Virus record (IMG/VR): IMGVR_UViG_3300032675_000009
Span: 19,314-83,313 of that record
DNA: 64,000 nt
Reading direction: 5' to 3' (one strand)
DNA from: a virus
Shown: positions 39,703 to 47,347 of the stretch, piece by piece
Layout of the letters: each line of letters opens with the position of its first letter
How positions within the stretch are numbered: the first letter of the stretch is position 1
Made by a program: the position numbers and the translations under genes
Notes under the pieces: generated by a model
Database searches by the model: none
What the model saw: only the letters and a program-made list of their open reading frames with translations
What the model was told of the DNA's origin: nothing

Positions 39703-39720
39703 ATGTCCGAATCCGGACAT
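39703..39720. repeat. Dispersed near-palindrome, perfect copy, upstream of -35
   Basis: ATGTCCGAATCCGGACAT next to the promoter at 39670-39698, in the position of an activator or operator site. Confidence 0.92.
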
Positions 39721-39753
39721 GGCTTGAATACGCGTGCGATGTAGTTGGACAAC

Positions 39754-40251
39754 TCAAATGGGATCATCGCCCGTTCCGCCTTCCAGGATGACGACATTGA
39801 TTCCTTGCGCCGCCCCCCCCCCGTTGAACTTGGGTAGCAAAGCCGGAACGTCGCCCCATAAGTACTGGGCTCCGTAGTGAGCTTTGGCTGTACCGAGCCA
39901 TCGCTGGGCCTCGCGAACATTTTCCATGACGATGGGTAGGTTGGCCTCTTTGGCTATCCGCCAGCACGCCTCGATTAACGACAGGTCTGGCAGTGGTGGG
40001 TTACGTGCGCGCGTCCAGGGCATAGCGTGACGGCTAAACTCTTCGCACGGCATAGAGGCCACGATGACCGTACCGTGTCTTAGTTTTGTTCCGTCGATAG
40101 TCCGAACGTCCTGCAAGATGAGATCTCCTGGATACCCGTGGTTGACAACATCAAACCCGATACACCGGTAGCCTTCGGCTTGGAATCCAAGGGTCCAGCC
40201 GCCCTTGCCACAACCAAGATCAATGCAAAGTGGCTTCCGGTGTTCAGGCAT
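39754..40251 (-). CDS. Short C5-cytosine methyltransferase-like protein (165 aa)
   Basis: DLGCGKGGWTLGFQAEGY (residues 11-28) is the SAM-binding motif, SMPCEEFSRH (67-76) the Pro-Cys catalytic motif, and MENVREAQRWLG (109-120) the ENV motif of C5-type methyltransferases. At 165 residues it lacks room for the usual target-recognition domain and last motifs, so it may be a minimal or specialised enzyme. A run of ten G (39822-39813) lies about 20 codons before the stop; slippage there would swap the C-terminus. The start overlaps the upstream HNH-like gene. Confidence 0.72.
   Translation of the reverse strand: MPEHRKPLCIDLGCGKGGWTLGFQAEGYRCIGFDVVNHGYPGDLILQDVRTIDGTKLRHGTVIVASMPCEEFSRHAMPWTRARNPPLPDLSLIEACWRIAKEANLPIVMENVREAQRWLGTAKAHYGAQYLWGDVPALLPKFNGGGAAQGINVVILEGGTGDDPI
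39813..39822 (-). repeat. Ten-base poly-G tract in methyltransferase gene
   Basis: Ten C on the plus strand, read as GGG GGG GGG G within the coding frame. Long mononucleotide runs are slippage-prone. Confidence 0.85.
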
Positions 40252-40540
40252 ACATAGCCCTCTCTCGTTGCGTCAGAAAACGTCCGGTGTGAGGACAGCG
40301 CGGCGGTTCTGGTGTAGGGTGAAGGCACGCTTGAATCTCGATTAGTAGATGTGGACACGAGCACATTTTGTTAAACAGAGCCATGTGATGAATATGAAAC
40401 CCTGGTCGCGGCGGCCGTCCGGCGGCCAAAGTAAACACCGCACGGTGAAGGTACTGGTCGCGCCATTTTCCCGAATTCATTCGGAAGTATCCTTTGTGGT
40501 TGCGTCTCGCTGATCCAAAAATGGGATGGGTGATGGTCAC
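40244..40540 (-). CDS. HNH-like protein (98 aa), GTG start
   Basis: The segment HRAVFTLAAGRPPRPGFHIH followed by HM resembles the HNH nucleases of phage homing type (HRxVxxxxxGxxpxGxxVHH). Three Cys after residue 58 may bind zinc. GTG 40540 lies directly after the previous stop (TAAGTG). The gene overlaps the methyltransferase-like gene by eight bases. The Asn-containing final motif is unclear, so activity is not certain. Confidence 0.6.
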   Translation of the reverse strand: MTITHPIFGSARRNHKGYFRMNSGKWRDQYLHRAVFTLAAGRPPRPGFHIHHMALFNKMCSCPHLLIEIQACLHPTPEPPRCPHTGRFLTQRERAMYA

Positions 40541-40699
40541 TTAGACACTCCGTTTCTTCCGAACTTCCGTCCGGCGCCGCCTACGTTCAGCCACGGCTTT
40601 CTGTCGACATCCAAGGCAACAGTATTTATCGCTAGGAAGTTGCGGCCGGAAATCTTTCTTGCAATGAGAGCAGGGGATTAGCGCGTCGGTAAAACTCAC
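40541..40699 (-). CDS. Small zinc-finger-like protein (52 aa), GTG start
   Basis: The product begins MSFTDALIPCSHCKKDF and continues with CCLGCRQ, a CxxC...CxxC zinc ribbon, then a very basic tail (ERRRRRTEVRKKRS). The GTG overlaps the previous stop (GTGA). Probably a nucleic-acid-binding accessory of the replication unit. Confidence 0.65.
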   Translation of the reverse strand: MSFTDALIPCSHCKKDFRPQLPSDKYCCLGCRQKAVAERRRRRTEVRKKRSV

Positions 40700-41133
40700 A
40701 CCTTCAGACCTTTCGCCAGCCGTCTCCGAATTACCCTGACATACTGAGCCCGATATCCCAACACTGTCTCAATCTCAACCGGCGTTTTCCCGGCCTTGAG
40801 CATGGCAATTATGATCGGCCGCTTGCGATCGTTCTCCGCGCGTTTCTCCGCGTTCGGGTTCCCCGGTTGGTAGTACCGTCCACACTCGCGGCATTTGAAA
40901 CCCTTCTTGCCGGCGGTCGCCATGTCGCCATTGCAGAGGGGGCAGTGAACGCCTGGCACCGGCGTAAACCTAAATGACTTCGGTATCTTGGGCATCTCAA
41001 TGCGGGGTTTATCCGGCGATACCTTCATCGCCTGATCGAGATCCCTGAACACGTCCGGGTCGCGCCAAGTGTCTTTCCAGTGGCGACGTGGCGGCTCCCC
41101 TGTTTCAATCAGACTGGACAGTGAGCTATTCAT
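40696..41133 (-). CDS. Zinc-ribbon plus helix-turn-helix protein (145 aa)
   Basis: CPLCNGDMATAGKKGFKCRE with following C forms a Cys4 zinc ribbon (about residues 64-86). The C-terminal part (IIIAMLKAGKTPVEIETVLG then YVRVIRRRLAKG) has the pattern of a helix-turn-helix. It could be a transcription factor or primosome helper. ATG overlaps the previous stop (ATGA). Confidence 0.7.
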   Translation of the reverse strand: MNSSLSSLIETGEPPRRHWKDTWRDPDVFRDLDQAMKVSPDKPRIEMPKIPKSFRFTPVPGVHCPLCNGDMATAGKKGFKCRECGRYYQPGNPNAEKRAENDRKRPIIIAMLKAGKTPVEIETVLGYRAQYVRVIRRRLAKGLKV

Positions 41134-41477
41134 GATAAATTCCTTTCAGGTCTGAAGATAACGATGGCGCTCGGGAACGGAGCGCGTGCGGTGTGGTCGC
41201 GACGATCATTGAAATTCAACCGTCCACGCAGGAATCGAATCTCTCCCCGCATACACAGGGCGTGCCACCAACTGGTATCGGTGCGAGCCGGGAGTAGCAT
41301 CACAACAGTGCAGCCGGCTTTGCTTGTTTCGTAGCCCTTGTGGATCCACCGATCGATCTGCCGGTCGTCAAAACAAAACTCCCGATTCAAAAAGTAAACA
41401 ACGGAATGCGGCGTGGCGTGCTGGTCCGTGATCGACGACATCATACCCGGGTTCCATAATCGGCCAAGACTACTCAT
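41130..41477 (-). CDS. Dam-like N6-adenine methylase with deleted catalytic region (115 aa)
   Basis: The ends match phage N6-adenine methylases: DQHATPHSVVYFLNREFCFD at the N-terminus, and VVMLLPARTDTSWWHA, IRFLRGRLNF and APFPSAIVIFRP at the C-terminus. Between FCFD and RQIDRWIHKGYETS the usual stretch of about 45 residues, including the catalytic (D/N)PPY motif, is missing without a frameshift. The reading frame and the coupled overlaps on both sides are intact. It is therefore probably inactive as a methylase, or kept for another role. Family recall is good; the deletion claim is by comparison with that recall. Confidence 0.72.
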   Translation of the reverse strand: MSSLGRLWNPGMMSSITDQHATPHSVVYFLNREFCFDDRQIDRWIHKGYETSKAGCTVVMLLPARTDTSWWHALCMRGEIRFLRGRLNFNDRRDHTARAPFPSAIVIFRPERNLS

Positions 41478-42894
41478 CGTCACCATCCTGGTCTTCGTCC
41501 TCGGAGAACGTCAAGGTTTTACCGTTGAAGCGGCCCATGATTGTGCCAAGGGGTCCTGACCGGTTTTTTCGGATAATGAATTCGGCTAGTTGTTTTAGCT
41601 CAGGGCACTGCGGACGGTCCAAGATCTCACGGTAGGGAAAGATCACAACATCAGCCGACTTGGCGATAGCCGAACTCCCGTGAATCATATTAAGGGTTGG
41701 GCGAGGGTCTCCGCCTTTATTGTTCTTGCCGGCTTCCTTCGTCAAGTGACTCAGGGCAACAACTGGAACCTTCAGGCGTTTCGCCATGTTCTTTAAGCTC
41801 GGGGCGATGAAACTCAACGCCTCATTCTCGGAGCGAAAGTCTATGCCGGGATATCCACTTTTGAAATACGAAAGCAACTGCAGTTGGTCTAAGAAGATGG
41901 CCACGGCGCCATGCTTCTTCACTGCTGTTTGAGAAGCCATGTACACAGACTTCATCGTCGGGTATGCTTCGTCAGAAAAATAAAGAGGGTACTCCGCAGC
42001 CCGCCCGGCGGCCGTGGCGATATCAATCCTCTCCTGCTGGTCCAGTTGGCCGTATCGAAACCTATGGAACGAGACGCCAGAGTCACGAGCAATCAGCCTG
42101 AGCGCTTGGTCTTCAGAACTCATTTCCAAACTGAAGAACAATACCGGGCCCTGTGTCTTGACGATATGGATTGCCCACTGAAGGGCTAATGCTGACTTCC
42201 CTTCGGATGTCCTGGCCGCAATGATGATCAGCTTACCCGGATCCAGGCCGAAGATTCGCCGCTGGAGTTTGGGCATGCCGAAATGGAGGCCGCGAATCCG
42301 CAGGTGGGGGCTCAGGAAAGAGTTGATCCCCCCATCGCATCCCTCCATGATCTGCTTTAGTGAACGCAGGCCATGCTCTTCGTTTTCCTCGGTAGCCATC
42401 TCGGCTAGTCCGAGTTCGGCGCTGGCGAGAATGTCGGCCGCGCTGGACTCACCCATCAGCGCGAGATTCATAATGCGCTTTCCGTAATCGATTGCCCGGC
42501 GAAGTGTGGTCTTCTCTCGGAGTAATAAGATGTAGGAATCCAGGTTGGGCAACCGGGGCATGTTCTCATCAAGGGAAATCAAGTACGTGAGTCCACCAAC
42601 GGCTTCGTACTTCTTCGCTCGCTGGAGTTCGGTTGCGACGGTGATGCGGTCAATCTTCTGTTTGCGGTCCGAGATCGTCTTCATCGCCTCCAGGATGAAC
42701 CTGTGTGACTCCAATACGAAATCGTCGCGGTCCAGCCGTCCCGAAACGTCATCCCAGTGAGAGTGATCTAGCAATACAGATCCGAGGACTAAGCGTTCGG
42801 CGTCAAGGGCTTGAGGAAGCCCATGACGCATGGCGATATCTCCAGCCGACCTCTGAGGTTGTTCTTGCTTGCGTGGCTTTCGAATCTCAGGCAT
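41470..42894 (-). CDS. dnaB: Replicative DNA helicase, DnaB type (474 aa)
   Basis: The N-terminal domain (QALDAERLVLGSVLLDHSHW, near residue 28) is typical of DnaB. The RecA-like domain has the Walker A AARTSEGKSALA (226-237), FFSLEMSSEDQALRLIA as the following DnaB signature, FLDQLQLL as Walker B, and KLAEFIIRKNRSG-type arginine region near the end. It unwinds the fork in a hexamer. ATG 42894 is used; an in-frame GTG at 42903 is possible. The acidic tail overlaps the Dam-like gene start. Confidence 0.93.
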   Translation of the reverse strand: MPEIRKPRKQEQPQRSAGDIAMRHGLPQALDAERLVLGSVLLDHSHWDDVSGRLDRDDFVLESHRFILEAMKTISDRKQKIDRITVATELQRAKKYEAVGGLTYLISLDENMPRLPNLDSYILLLREKTTLRRAIDYGKRIMNLALMGESSAADILASAELGLAEMATEENEEHGLRSLKQIMEGCDGGINSFLSPHLRIRGLHFGMPKLQRRIFGLDPGKLIIIAARTSEGKSALALQWAIHIVKTQGPVLFFSLEMSSEDQALRLIARDSGVSFHRFRYGQLDQQERIDIATAAGRAAEYPLYFSDEAYPTMKSVYMASQTAVKKHGAVAIFLDQLQLLSYFKSGYPGIDFRSENEALSFIAPSLKNMAKRLKVPVVALSHLTKEAGKNNKGGDPRPTLNMIHGSSAIAKSADVVIFPYREILDRPQCPELKQLAEFIIRKNRSGPLGTIMGRFNGKTLTFSEDEDQDGDDE

Positions 42895-43540
42895 GGCGCT
42901 CACGGTGGATCGGTTCAGTGCTCAGCCGCATCTCGCCACAGTGGAACGCATTGACTTTGGTTCCCGAGTAGGTGGCGAAGTTGGCGATGTCGGAACCGTC
43001 CTCGAACTTCACCATGAGTTGATTCCAAGCGCAGTCCTTGTAGTAGTCGTCGATCACCGAGCCGGCCTTGTTAGGCGGAAACAATGGGCCGTTATAGTAA
43101 ACGCGGGTGCCGGTCGGGAACTTCTCAGTTAGGGTTTTTCGGATGTGCTCGTTCGCGGTCTTGTTGGCGCATAATTCGCGGTTCCAAACACTTCCACAGG
43201 GGCAACCGTAGTGGTCAGCGCGGGCCTTCCGCTCCGTTTCTTGCTCTCGGTGGCTCTGGTAGGCTCTGCCTTCAAACGGTTCCTTACTCATACGTTCCGC
43301 TTGCCGACGCAGCAAATCCTCCGCTTGCCGACGCAGCAAGTTCCGATCGAAGTAGTAGGGGGTATAGGTTCTGCCGAAGGAATCTGCGGCTTTAGCTTGC
43401 TTCGGAGGGACCGGATCTTGCGCCTGCCCGGCGGCCTCTAGTGCCCGACGCAGTTTCTCTTTCGCGACCCTGCCTTCGGCCTCGGTGCCCGGCCTATCCG
43501 CCAAGGCACGCAGTGCCGCTATTCTTCGGGAGTCCCTCAC
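42887..43540 (-). CDS. Hypothetical protein (217 aa), DUF2786-like N-terminus
   Basis: The first 35 residues (RIAALRALADRPGTEAEGRV) resemble the DUF2786 helical motif found in many phage proteins. The middle carries a duplicated LLRRQAE from a 24-bp tandem repeat, and CPCGSVWNRELC may hold zinc. The C-terminal 80 residues are beta-like. GTG start overlaps the previous stop (GTGA). Role unknown; it is coupled with dnaB. Confidence 0.68.
   Translation of the reverse strand: MRDSRRIAALRALADRPGTEAEGRVAKEKLRRALEAAGQAQDPVPPKQAKAADSFGRTYTPYYFDRNLLRRQAEDLLRRQAERMSKEPFEGRAYQSHREQETERKARADHYGCPCGSVWNRELCANKTANEHIRKTLTEKFPTGTRVYYNGPLFPPNKAGSVIDDYYKDCAWNQLMVKFEDGSDIANFATYSGTKVNAFHCGEMRLSTEPIHRERHA
43297..43339 (-). 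repeat. 24-bp tandem duplication in coding sequence
   Basis: CCGCTTGCCGACGCAGCAA occurs at 43297-43315 and again at 43321-43339, producing LLRRQAED then LLRRQAER. Confidence 0.85.
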
Positions 43541-43881
43541 TTTTCAACCAACCTCTCCATCCGCAGTGATGCCGAAGAACGACCGTCCGCCGGCGTGAAG
43601 CTGGTTTCGTAAATCTCCCTCACCTGAATCGGTTTCGGAAAGAACTCGCACCGATCCGTTATCTGGGCCACAAGCCATTCCAGGTCACCGGAGTAGCCCT
43701 TTAAGATTGGCGCGTAGTCCCGGTCAATGGCAACCCACTCGTCTGTCTTGAGGCCACGCACGATGCGCGCGACTGCTTTGGCGTACGCGGCCTTCGGCTT
43801 GCTTTCGGTCGGCTTACCTGGCAGGGAAATGCCGTCTATGTGGCTCCAGATCTCGTTCAGAAACTCAGCCGTCAACTTCAC
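43537..43881 (-). CDS. Hypothetical protein (114 aa), GTG start
   Basis: GTG 43881 has GGAGG nine bases upstream and follows the previous stop; a GTG three codons earlier is possible. The product (MKLTAEFLNEIWSHIDG) is helical with a basic middle (SKPKAAYAKAVARIVRG). It resembles small replication-loader-like proteins in size and position next to dnaB, but no motif supports that. Confidence 0.65.
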   Translation of the reverse strand: MKLTAEFLNEIWSHIDGISLPGKPTESKPKAAYAKAVARIVRGLKTDEWVAIDRDYAPILKGYSGDLEWLVAQITDRCEFFPKPIQVREIYETSFTPADGRSSASLRMERLVEK

Positions 43882-43882
43882 C

Positions 43883-44494
43883 TTACGCACCCTCCTTTCT
43901 TGGCGGTACGGCTACTTTGTGCTTATAGTCAACACTCCAACACGTAACGGACTCGTTCGCTTTACGGAATGCTTCACATGCGGCCTGCAGTTCTCTGATG
44001 CCATCCAGCCGTTCATAGGCAACATCTTCATCCATCTCGTCACATGCTGACTCAATCAGCCGCTCAATATTTGGGGCCTTGAACGGAAACTCCTCGCAGC
44101 AAAAAACGAACTCAGGCCGGTCCTCGTCAGGGCCGTCGTCTAGGTACTCCGCAAGTTCGTCAATGTCGGCAAAGTAACTATCTCCCAATGATCCGTGTCC
44201 GCCCTCGAAGTAAACTGGGCCCGCGTAATTCGGAACCAACTCTGATCGGTCTAGCATCTCCGCTTCACGTTTCGCGCGGCGCTTAAGTTCACACTCGCGG
44301 TGATACAGTGACCTGACGTTACCTTCAGCGTAAGGAACGCGTTCGTCTTTGGCTAATATTCCTCCGCAGTCATAGCAAGTGCAGCACTTTTGTGAGACGT
44401 CGAAGTTGCCCGGCGCCGCGACCCCACGACACTCCGAACACATAGACCACTTCGTCGGGGTACCGTCCGGGAGATGAAGGAAAAAGGCGTTCAC
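43883..44494 (-). CDS. Cys-rich hypothetical protein (203 aa), GTG start
   Basis: CSECRGVA and CCTCYDCGG near residues 19-45 suggest a zinc ribbon of the DksA/PHD-like type, followed by a basic helix and a highly acidic second half. GTG overlaps the previous stop (GTGA). Function unknown. Confidence 0.68.
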   Translation of the reverse strand: MNAFFLHLPDGTPTKWSMCSECRGVAAPGNFDVSQKCCTCYDCGGILAKDERVPYAEGNVRSLYHRECELKRRAKREAEMLDRSELVPNYAGPVYFEGGHGSLGDSYFADIDELAEYLDDGPDEDRPEFVFCCEEFPFKAPNIERLIESACDEMDEDVAYERLDGIRELQAACEAFRKANESVTCWSVDYKHKVAVPPRKEGA

Positions 44495-44862
44495 TGTTCA
44501 CCGTCTTTATGCTGCGCCAGTAGTGCTGCTGCTTCGGCTACGCAGGTCGGGCAGTATTTGTTCTTGGAATCGTACTCTCCGATGGATACCGCCACGAGTA
44601 CGTATTCGGAGCAGCCGTCGCACGAAACATGCGTCCAAGACAAATTCCCGATGATCGCGTTGATGTCCTGCCACGTGGGGTTGTCCCCAAGTGCGACGAG
44701 TTTATCGTAGATCTCCTTGGAACTGGAACCAATACTGCATTGGTACCGTTTCCAGATCATGTCTGCCGTTTCATAGTACTGTCGCTTCCAGCGCTCGGCA
44801 ACAGTGCTCAATGGCTGCGTGGCAAGTCTTACAAATTTCGGTCGCATTCGTATGTCGCTCAT
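44491..44862 (-). CDS. Hypothetical protein with CxxC pairs (123 aa)
   Basis: Helical N-terminal 70 residues precede VSCDGCSEYV and YCPTCVAEAA, a likely zinc site near the C-terminus. The start overlaps the previous stop (TAATG). No family recognised. Confidence 0.66.
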   Translation of the reverse strand: MSDIRMRPKFVRLATQPLSTVAERWKRQYYETADMIWKRYQCSIGSSSKEIYDKLVALGDNPTWQDINAIIGNLSWTHVSCDGCSEYVLVAVSIGEYDSKNKYCPTCVAEAAALLAQHKDGEQ

Positions 44863-45284
44863 TAAATCGTCCCCAATCCATAGGTGAAATCTGGAAGCGC
44901 CGGCTTGCCGTCCATCAGCGCGTACAGGTGAAGGCAGTAGGGGTGCTGATTAATGTAGTCTTTGGCACTCGAAAATACTTGGTAGGCCCAGCGGTCTTCG
45001 CCAATGAAGTCGTGCTTGACCCGCTTGAACTGTTCCCAGTCGGGAAGGAACCAACTGTTCTCACCGCGCCTTCCGCACGCGCTTACATGAATCCAAATGC
45101 GGCCGTCGTCATAACGCTGGACCGTGTACAGCACTTGGATGTTGGCGCGGAAGAACGCTCCACCGTTCGGCATCGCCCGAATCAACTTCCAACTAGGGGG
45201 AACACGCGACATGCAGGCCCGGACAATCTCGGGCTCCACGTAGGCAAGTTTTTCTACCGCGTCTAATTGCTCATCAGTAATCAT
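44862..45284 (-). CDS. DUF7694-like hypothetical protein (140 aa)
   Basis: ATG 45284 lies on the stop of a 20-residue gene (ATGA). The pattern WKLIRAMPNGGAFFRANIQV, then WIHVSACGR, then QFKRVKHDFIGEDRWAYQVF, then LHLYALMDGKPALPDF matches a phage family I know as DUF7694; function unknown. Length is typical. Confidence 0.75.
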   Translation of the reverse strand: MITDEQLDAVEKLAYVEPEIVRACMSRVPPSWKLIRAMPNGGAFFRANIQVLYTVQRYDDGRIWIHVSACGRRGENSWFLPDWEQFKRVKHDFIGEDRWAYQVFSSAKDYINQHPYCLHLYALMDGKPALPDFTYGLGTI

Positions 45285-45343
45285 CGACGTCCCTTCTTTT
45301 TGCCCGACTTGCGGGCTTTGGCAACTTCTTCGTTCTCGCTCAT
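45281..45343 (-). CDS. Tiny coupled basic peptide (20 aa)
   Basis: MSENEEVAKARKSGKKKGRR: its ATG overlaps the stop of the initiator gene (ATGA) and its stop overlaps the next ATG (ATGA). Such double overlap is strong evidence that ribosomes pass through it. It has an acidic head and a basic tail. Function unknown; it may serve to couple translation of the flanking genes. Confidence 0.5.
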   Translation of the reverse strand: MSENEEVAKARKSGKKKGRR

Positions 45344-46653
45344 TCCAATCCGATTTCCTTTCTGAACTCCGCATCTTGATCGACCGTTGACTTGGACTTA
45401 CCGCGTGGCGCCATCCGCCAGTCCAAGTTCCCATCGAGAACCCATTTCCAGTTGGCGCCCTTGTCCGTCGTCTGCAACATCCAGGTGAACGTGATCCATT
45501 CCCCCTGACCGTGGCCCTTCAATTGCTGGACCTTTTCGCATGATCGCTCCCAGCCAGAAACGAACTCCGCCTCGGCGCGCCACGATCGCAGGATTTTATC
45601 CGGGTCGAACTTCGGGTTCCACGTCACCACCGGGTTGCCGCCGGTCACCACCCGGTTCCAGATTTCCGCCTCAACCGGCAACGCGCTAGGAGGCGATTTA
45701 AGGGGCCTGTCACCCGCACTGGCGACTGGAACGTCCTCCACGGCCCCGCCGCGCGCAGGACGCGCCGCTTTTCGGGGTGCAATACCGCCGTCCTCGTCCG
45801 CCAGCCACTTGAAGTACGCCCTCACCCGGTGAATCGGGTCGAAGTCTTTCCAGTAATCGAGATTCATGAAGACGTCAAACGCCTCGACGATCTCGCCCGG
45901 CGTCTTGCCGCACGTCTCGACTTTCTCAGCGAGTACTTTCTTTGCCTCGGCCGGCATCTTGCCGCCCTTGAGTTGCTTGAACCGATACGTCAACACTTTC
46001 ACCGCGTCAACATCATCGCCGAAAGGGGAAGGAGGGGGCTCTGGGGGTGTTGGGGTTTCTTCCCCTGTCTGTATTGCTTCTTCCAGTACAGTTGGTTTTG
46101 AATTTAGGTTTTGTTCTCTAGCTAATAAAGAAACAGGTTGTTCTTCTAATTCTCTATTCTTAAGTACCTTATTAGAGCAGTCCCCCACATCGGCAATTTT
46201 GCCGATGTGGCTGCCGATGTGGCTGCCGATGTGGCTGCCGTCAACAAAATCATCATCGCAATCTTCATCGGCAAAATTGCCGATGACCGAACGCTTCACG
46301 AGCATGGCGTTCAAGCGCTTCACGTTCAGCCGATACTGCTTGATCTTCCCGGCCCGGTCCTGTGTCGATTTCAGTATGCGAAGCTTCTCCAGCATGTCGA
46401 TGCTGATCTGGATTGAGCGAGCGCTGTAGTGACACATCATGCCCTCCACAATCCTGTGCATCGAAGCCTTGATCCATGGGTGACCTTCCTCGTCCGCCAT
46501 CTCCATTCGGTTAAGCTCTCCGTTAGCCAGGAATTCAAACAAAGAAAGCACGGCTGCCGAACAATGGTCGTCACCAAAAAGCTCAGTATAGTCTTCACGG
46601 ATAACTACAACTCGCAACCCCTTCCGGTGTTGAATACAACTTTCGCGTGCCAT
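45340..46653 (-). CDS. Replication initiator-like protein (437 aa) containing candidate origin
   Basis: The N-terminal 130 residues look like a winged-helix replication protein (AAVLSLFEFLANGEL, then ARSIQISIDMLEKLRILKST). A low-complexity linker (GSHIGSHIGSHIG, then PTPPEPPPSP) separates it from a C-terminal part (WKDFDPIHRVRAYFKWLADE onward) resembling the primosome-recruiting ends of phage initiators. The linker is encoded by iterons and inverted repeats beside AT-rich DNA, as when lambda O overlaps its origin. It precedes dnaB in the same unit. The initiator role is inference from layout. Confidence 0.66.
   Translation of the reverse strand: MARESCIQHRKGLRVVVIREDYTELFGDDHCSAAVLSLFEFLANGELNRMEMADEEGHPWIKASMHRIVEGMMCHYSARSIQISIDMLEKLRILKSTQDRAGKIKQYRLNVKRLNAMLVKRSVIGNFADEDCDDDFVDGSHIGSHIGSHIGKIADVGDCSNKVLKNRELEEQPVSLLAREQNLNSKPTVLEEAIQTGEETPTPPEPPPSPFGDDVDAVKVLTYRFKQLKGGKMPAEAKKVLAEKVETCGKTPGEIVEAFDVFMNLDYWKDFDPIHRVRAYFKWLADEDGGIAPRKAARPARGGAVEDVPVASAGDRPLKSPPSALPVEAEIWNRVVTGGNPVVTWNPKFDPDKILRSWRAEAEFVSGWERSCEKVQQLKGHGQGEWITFTWMLQTTDKGANWKWVLDGNLDWRMAPRGKSKSTVDQDAEFRKEIGLE
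46116..46285. other. Candidate replication origin inside initiator gene
   Basis: Two copies of CATCGGCAA-NN-TTGCCGATG (46188-46207 and 46266-46285) flank three direct 12-mers TGCCGATGTGGC (46200-46235). In all the octamer TGCCGATG occurs four times directly and twice inverted in 100 bp. The adjoining 46116-46180 is markedly AT-rich against a GC-rich background. Iterons plus AT-rich unwinding region within the initiator gene is the lambdoid origin plan. Confidence 0.65.
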
Positions 46654-47268
46654 CTAGCCAACCGTCCCGGATTTATGGGAACGTAAAAAGTCAGAGACTA
46701 ATTTCCGCCCCTTGGATATGTTGCATCGAGCGCACGAAAGAACTAGGTTGTCCTTCAGAGAATCCCCGCCTTTCGATTCTGCATAAACATGATCAATATG
46801 CCAACTCCTTCCATCGGGTCCTAGTTCATCAGTCCCCAGGGAATCACAGTAAAAACACTTCCAGCCTTGAGATATTCCCAGACGTGAACGCTGCAAACTT
46901 TTGACCGTCTTGGTTCGTTTCTTGTTGGCCAAAGGCGGCCCTTCGTAGGACGTCTGGGGGTTGCGAGCCTCAAACTTATGTATGAAGTCACGCCTCCATT
47001 CAGCAAGATGGCCATCCCAAGTGTCCTGGTTAGATGTAAGCCTCGCGGCCTCCTCTTCAGCCCGAACGCATTCATCGTAAGGAAGCGAAAGCATATCGGA
47101 AAACTCCCTCGCGCTAAGGGTCTGGTTCTCTTCGCAACACAGATTCAGATACACCTTAGTTATTAAAGAAATATCCGGAGCGGCCATTATCGACCTGTCG
47201 AACATTAGCGGAAGCTTACTGAGAAACTTGGCGCGTGTCCGTACTCTGTTTCCGTTAAGGCTATCCAT
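46654..47268 (-). CDS. HNH endonuclease (204 aa)
   Basis: CFYCDSLG, then WHIDHVYAESKGGDSLKDNL, then LSCARCNISKGRK form a complete HNH nuclease with zinc half-sites near the C-terminus. The N-terminal 130 residues are helical. ATG 47268 follows GAGGAGAG. It is the first gene of the replication unit and directly abuts the initiator start. Could be a homing enzyme or a virion-release nuclease. Confidence 0.8.
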   Translation of the reverse strand: MDSLNGNRVRTRAKFLSKLPLMFDRSIMAAPDISLITKVYLNLCCEENQTLSAREFSDMLSLPYDECVRAEEEAARLTSNQDTWDGHLAEWRRDFIHKFEARNPQTSYEGPPLANKKRTKTVKSLQRSRLGISQGWKCFYCDSLGTDELGPDGRSWHIDHVYAESKGGDSLKDNLVLSCARCNISKGRKLVSDFLRSHKSGTVG

Positions 47269-47287
47269 AAAAGCACAACTCTCCTCG

Positions 47288-47305
47288 ATGTCCGAATCCG
47301 GACAT
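47288..47305. repeat. Dispersed near-palindrome, perfect copy, in leader
   Basis: ATGTCCGAATCCGGACAT ends three bases before the purine-rich ribosome site of the HNH gene in the leftward leader. Confidence 0.9.
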
Positions 47306-47347
47306 GCTCTGTTTTGATTTAATATGGCGAAGTGATGACATGTTCCC

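Noticed and set aside
45265-45285. Second hammerhead core (CTGATGA on the minus strand near 45271)
   Set aside because: The heptamer is present in coding sequence, but no matching GAA with flanking helices or GUC site is found.
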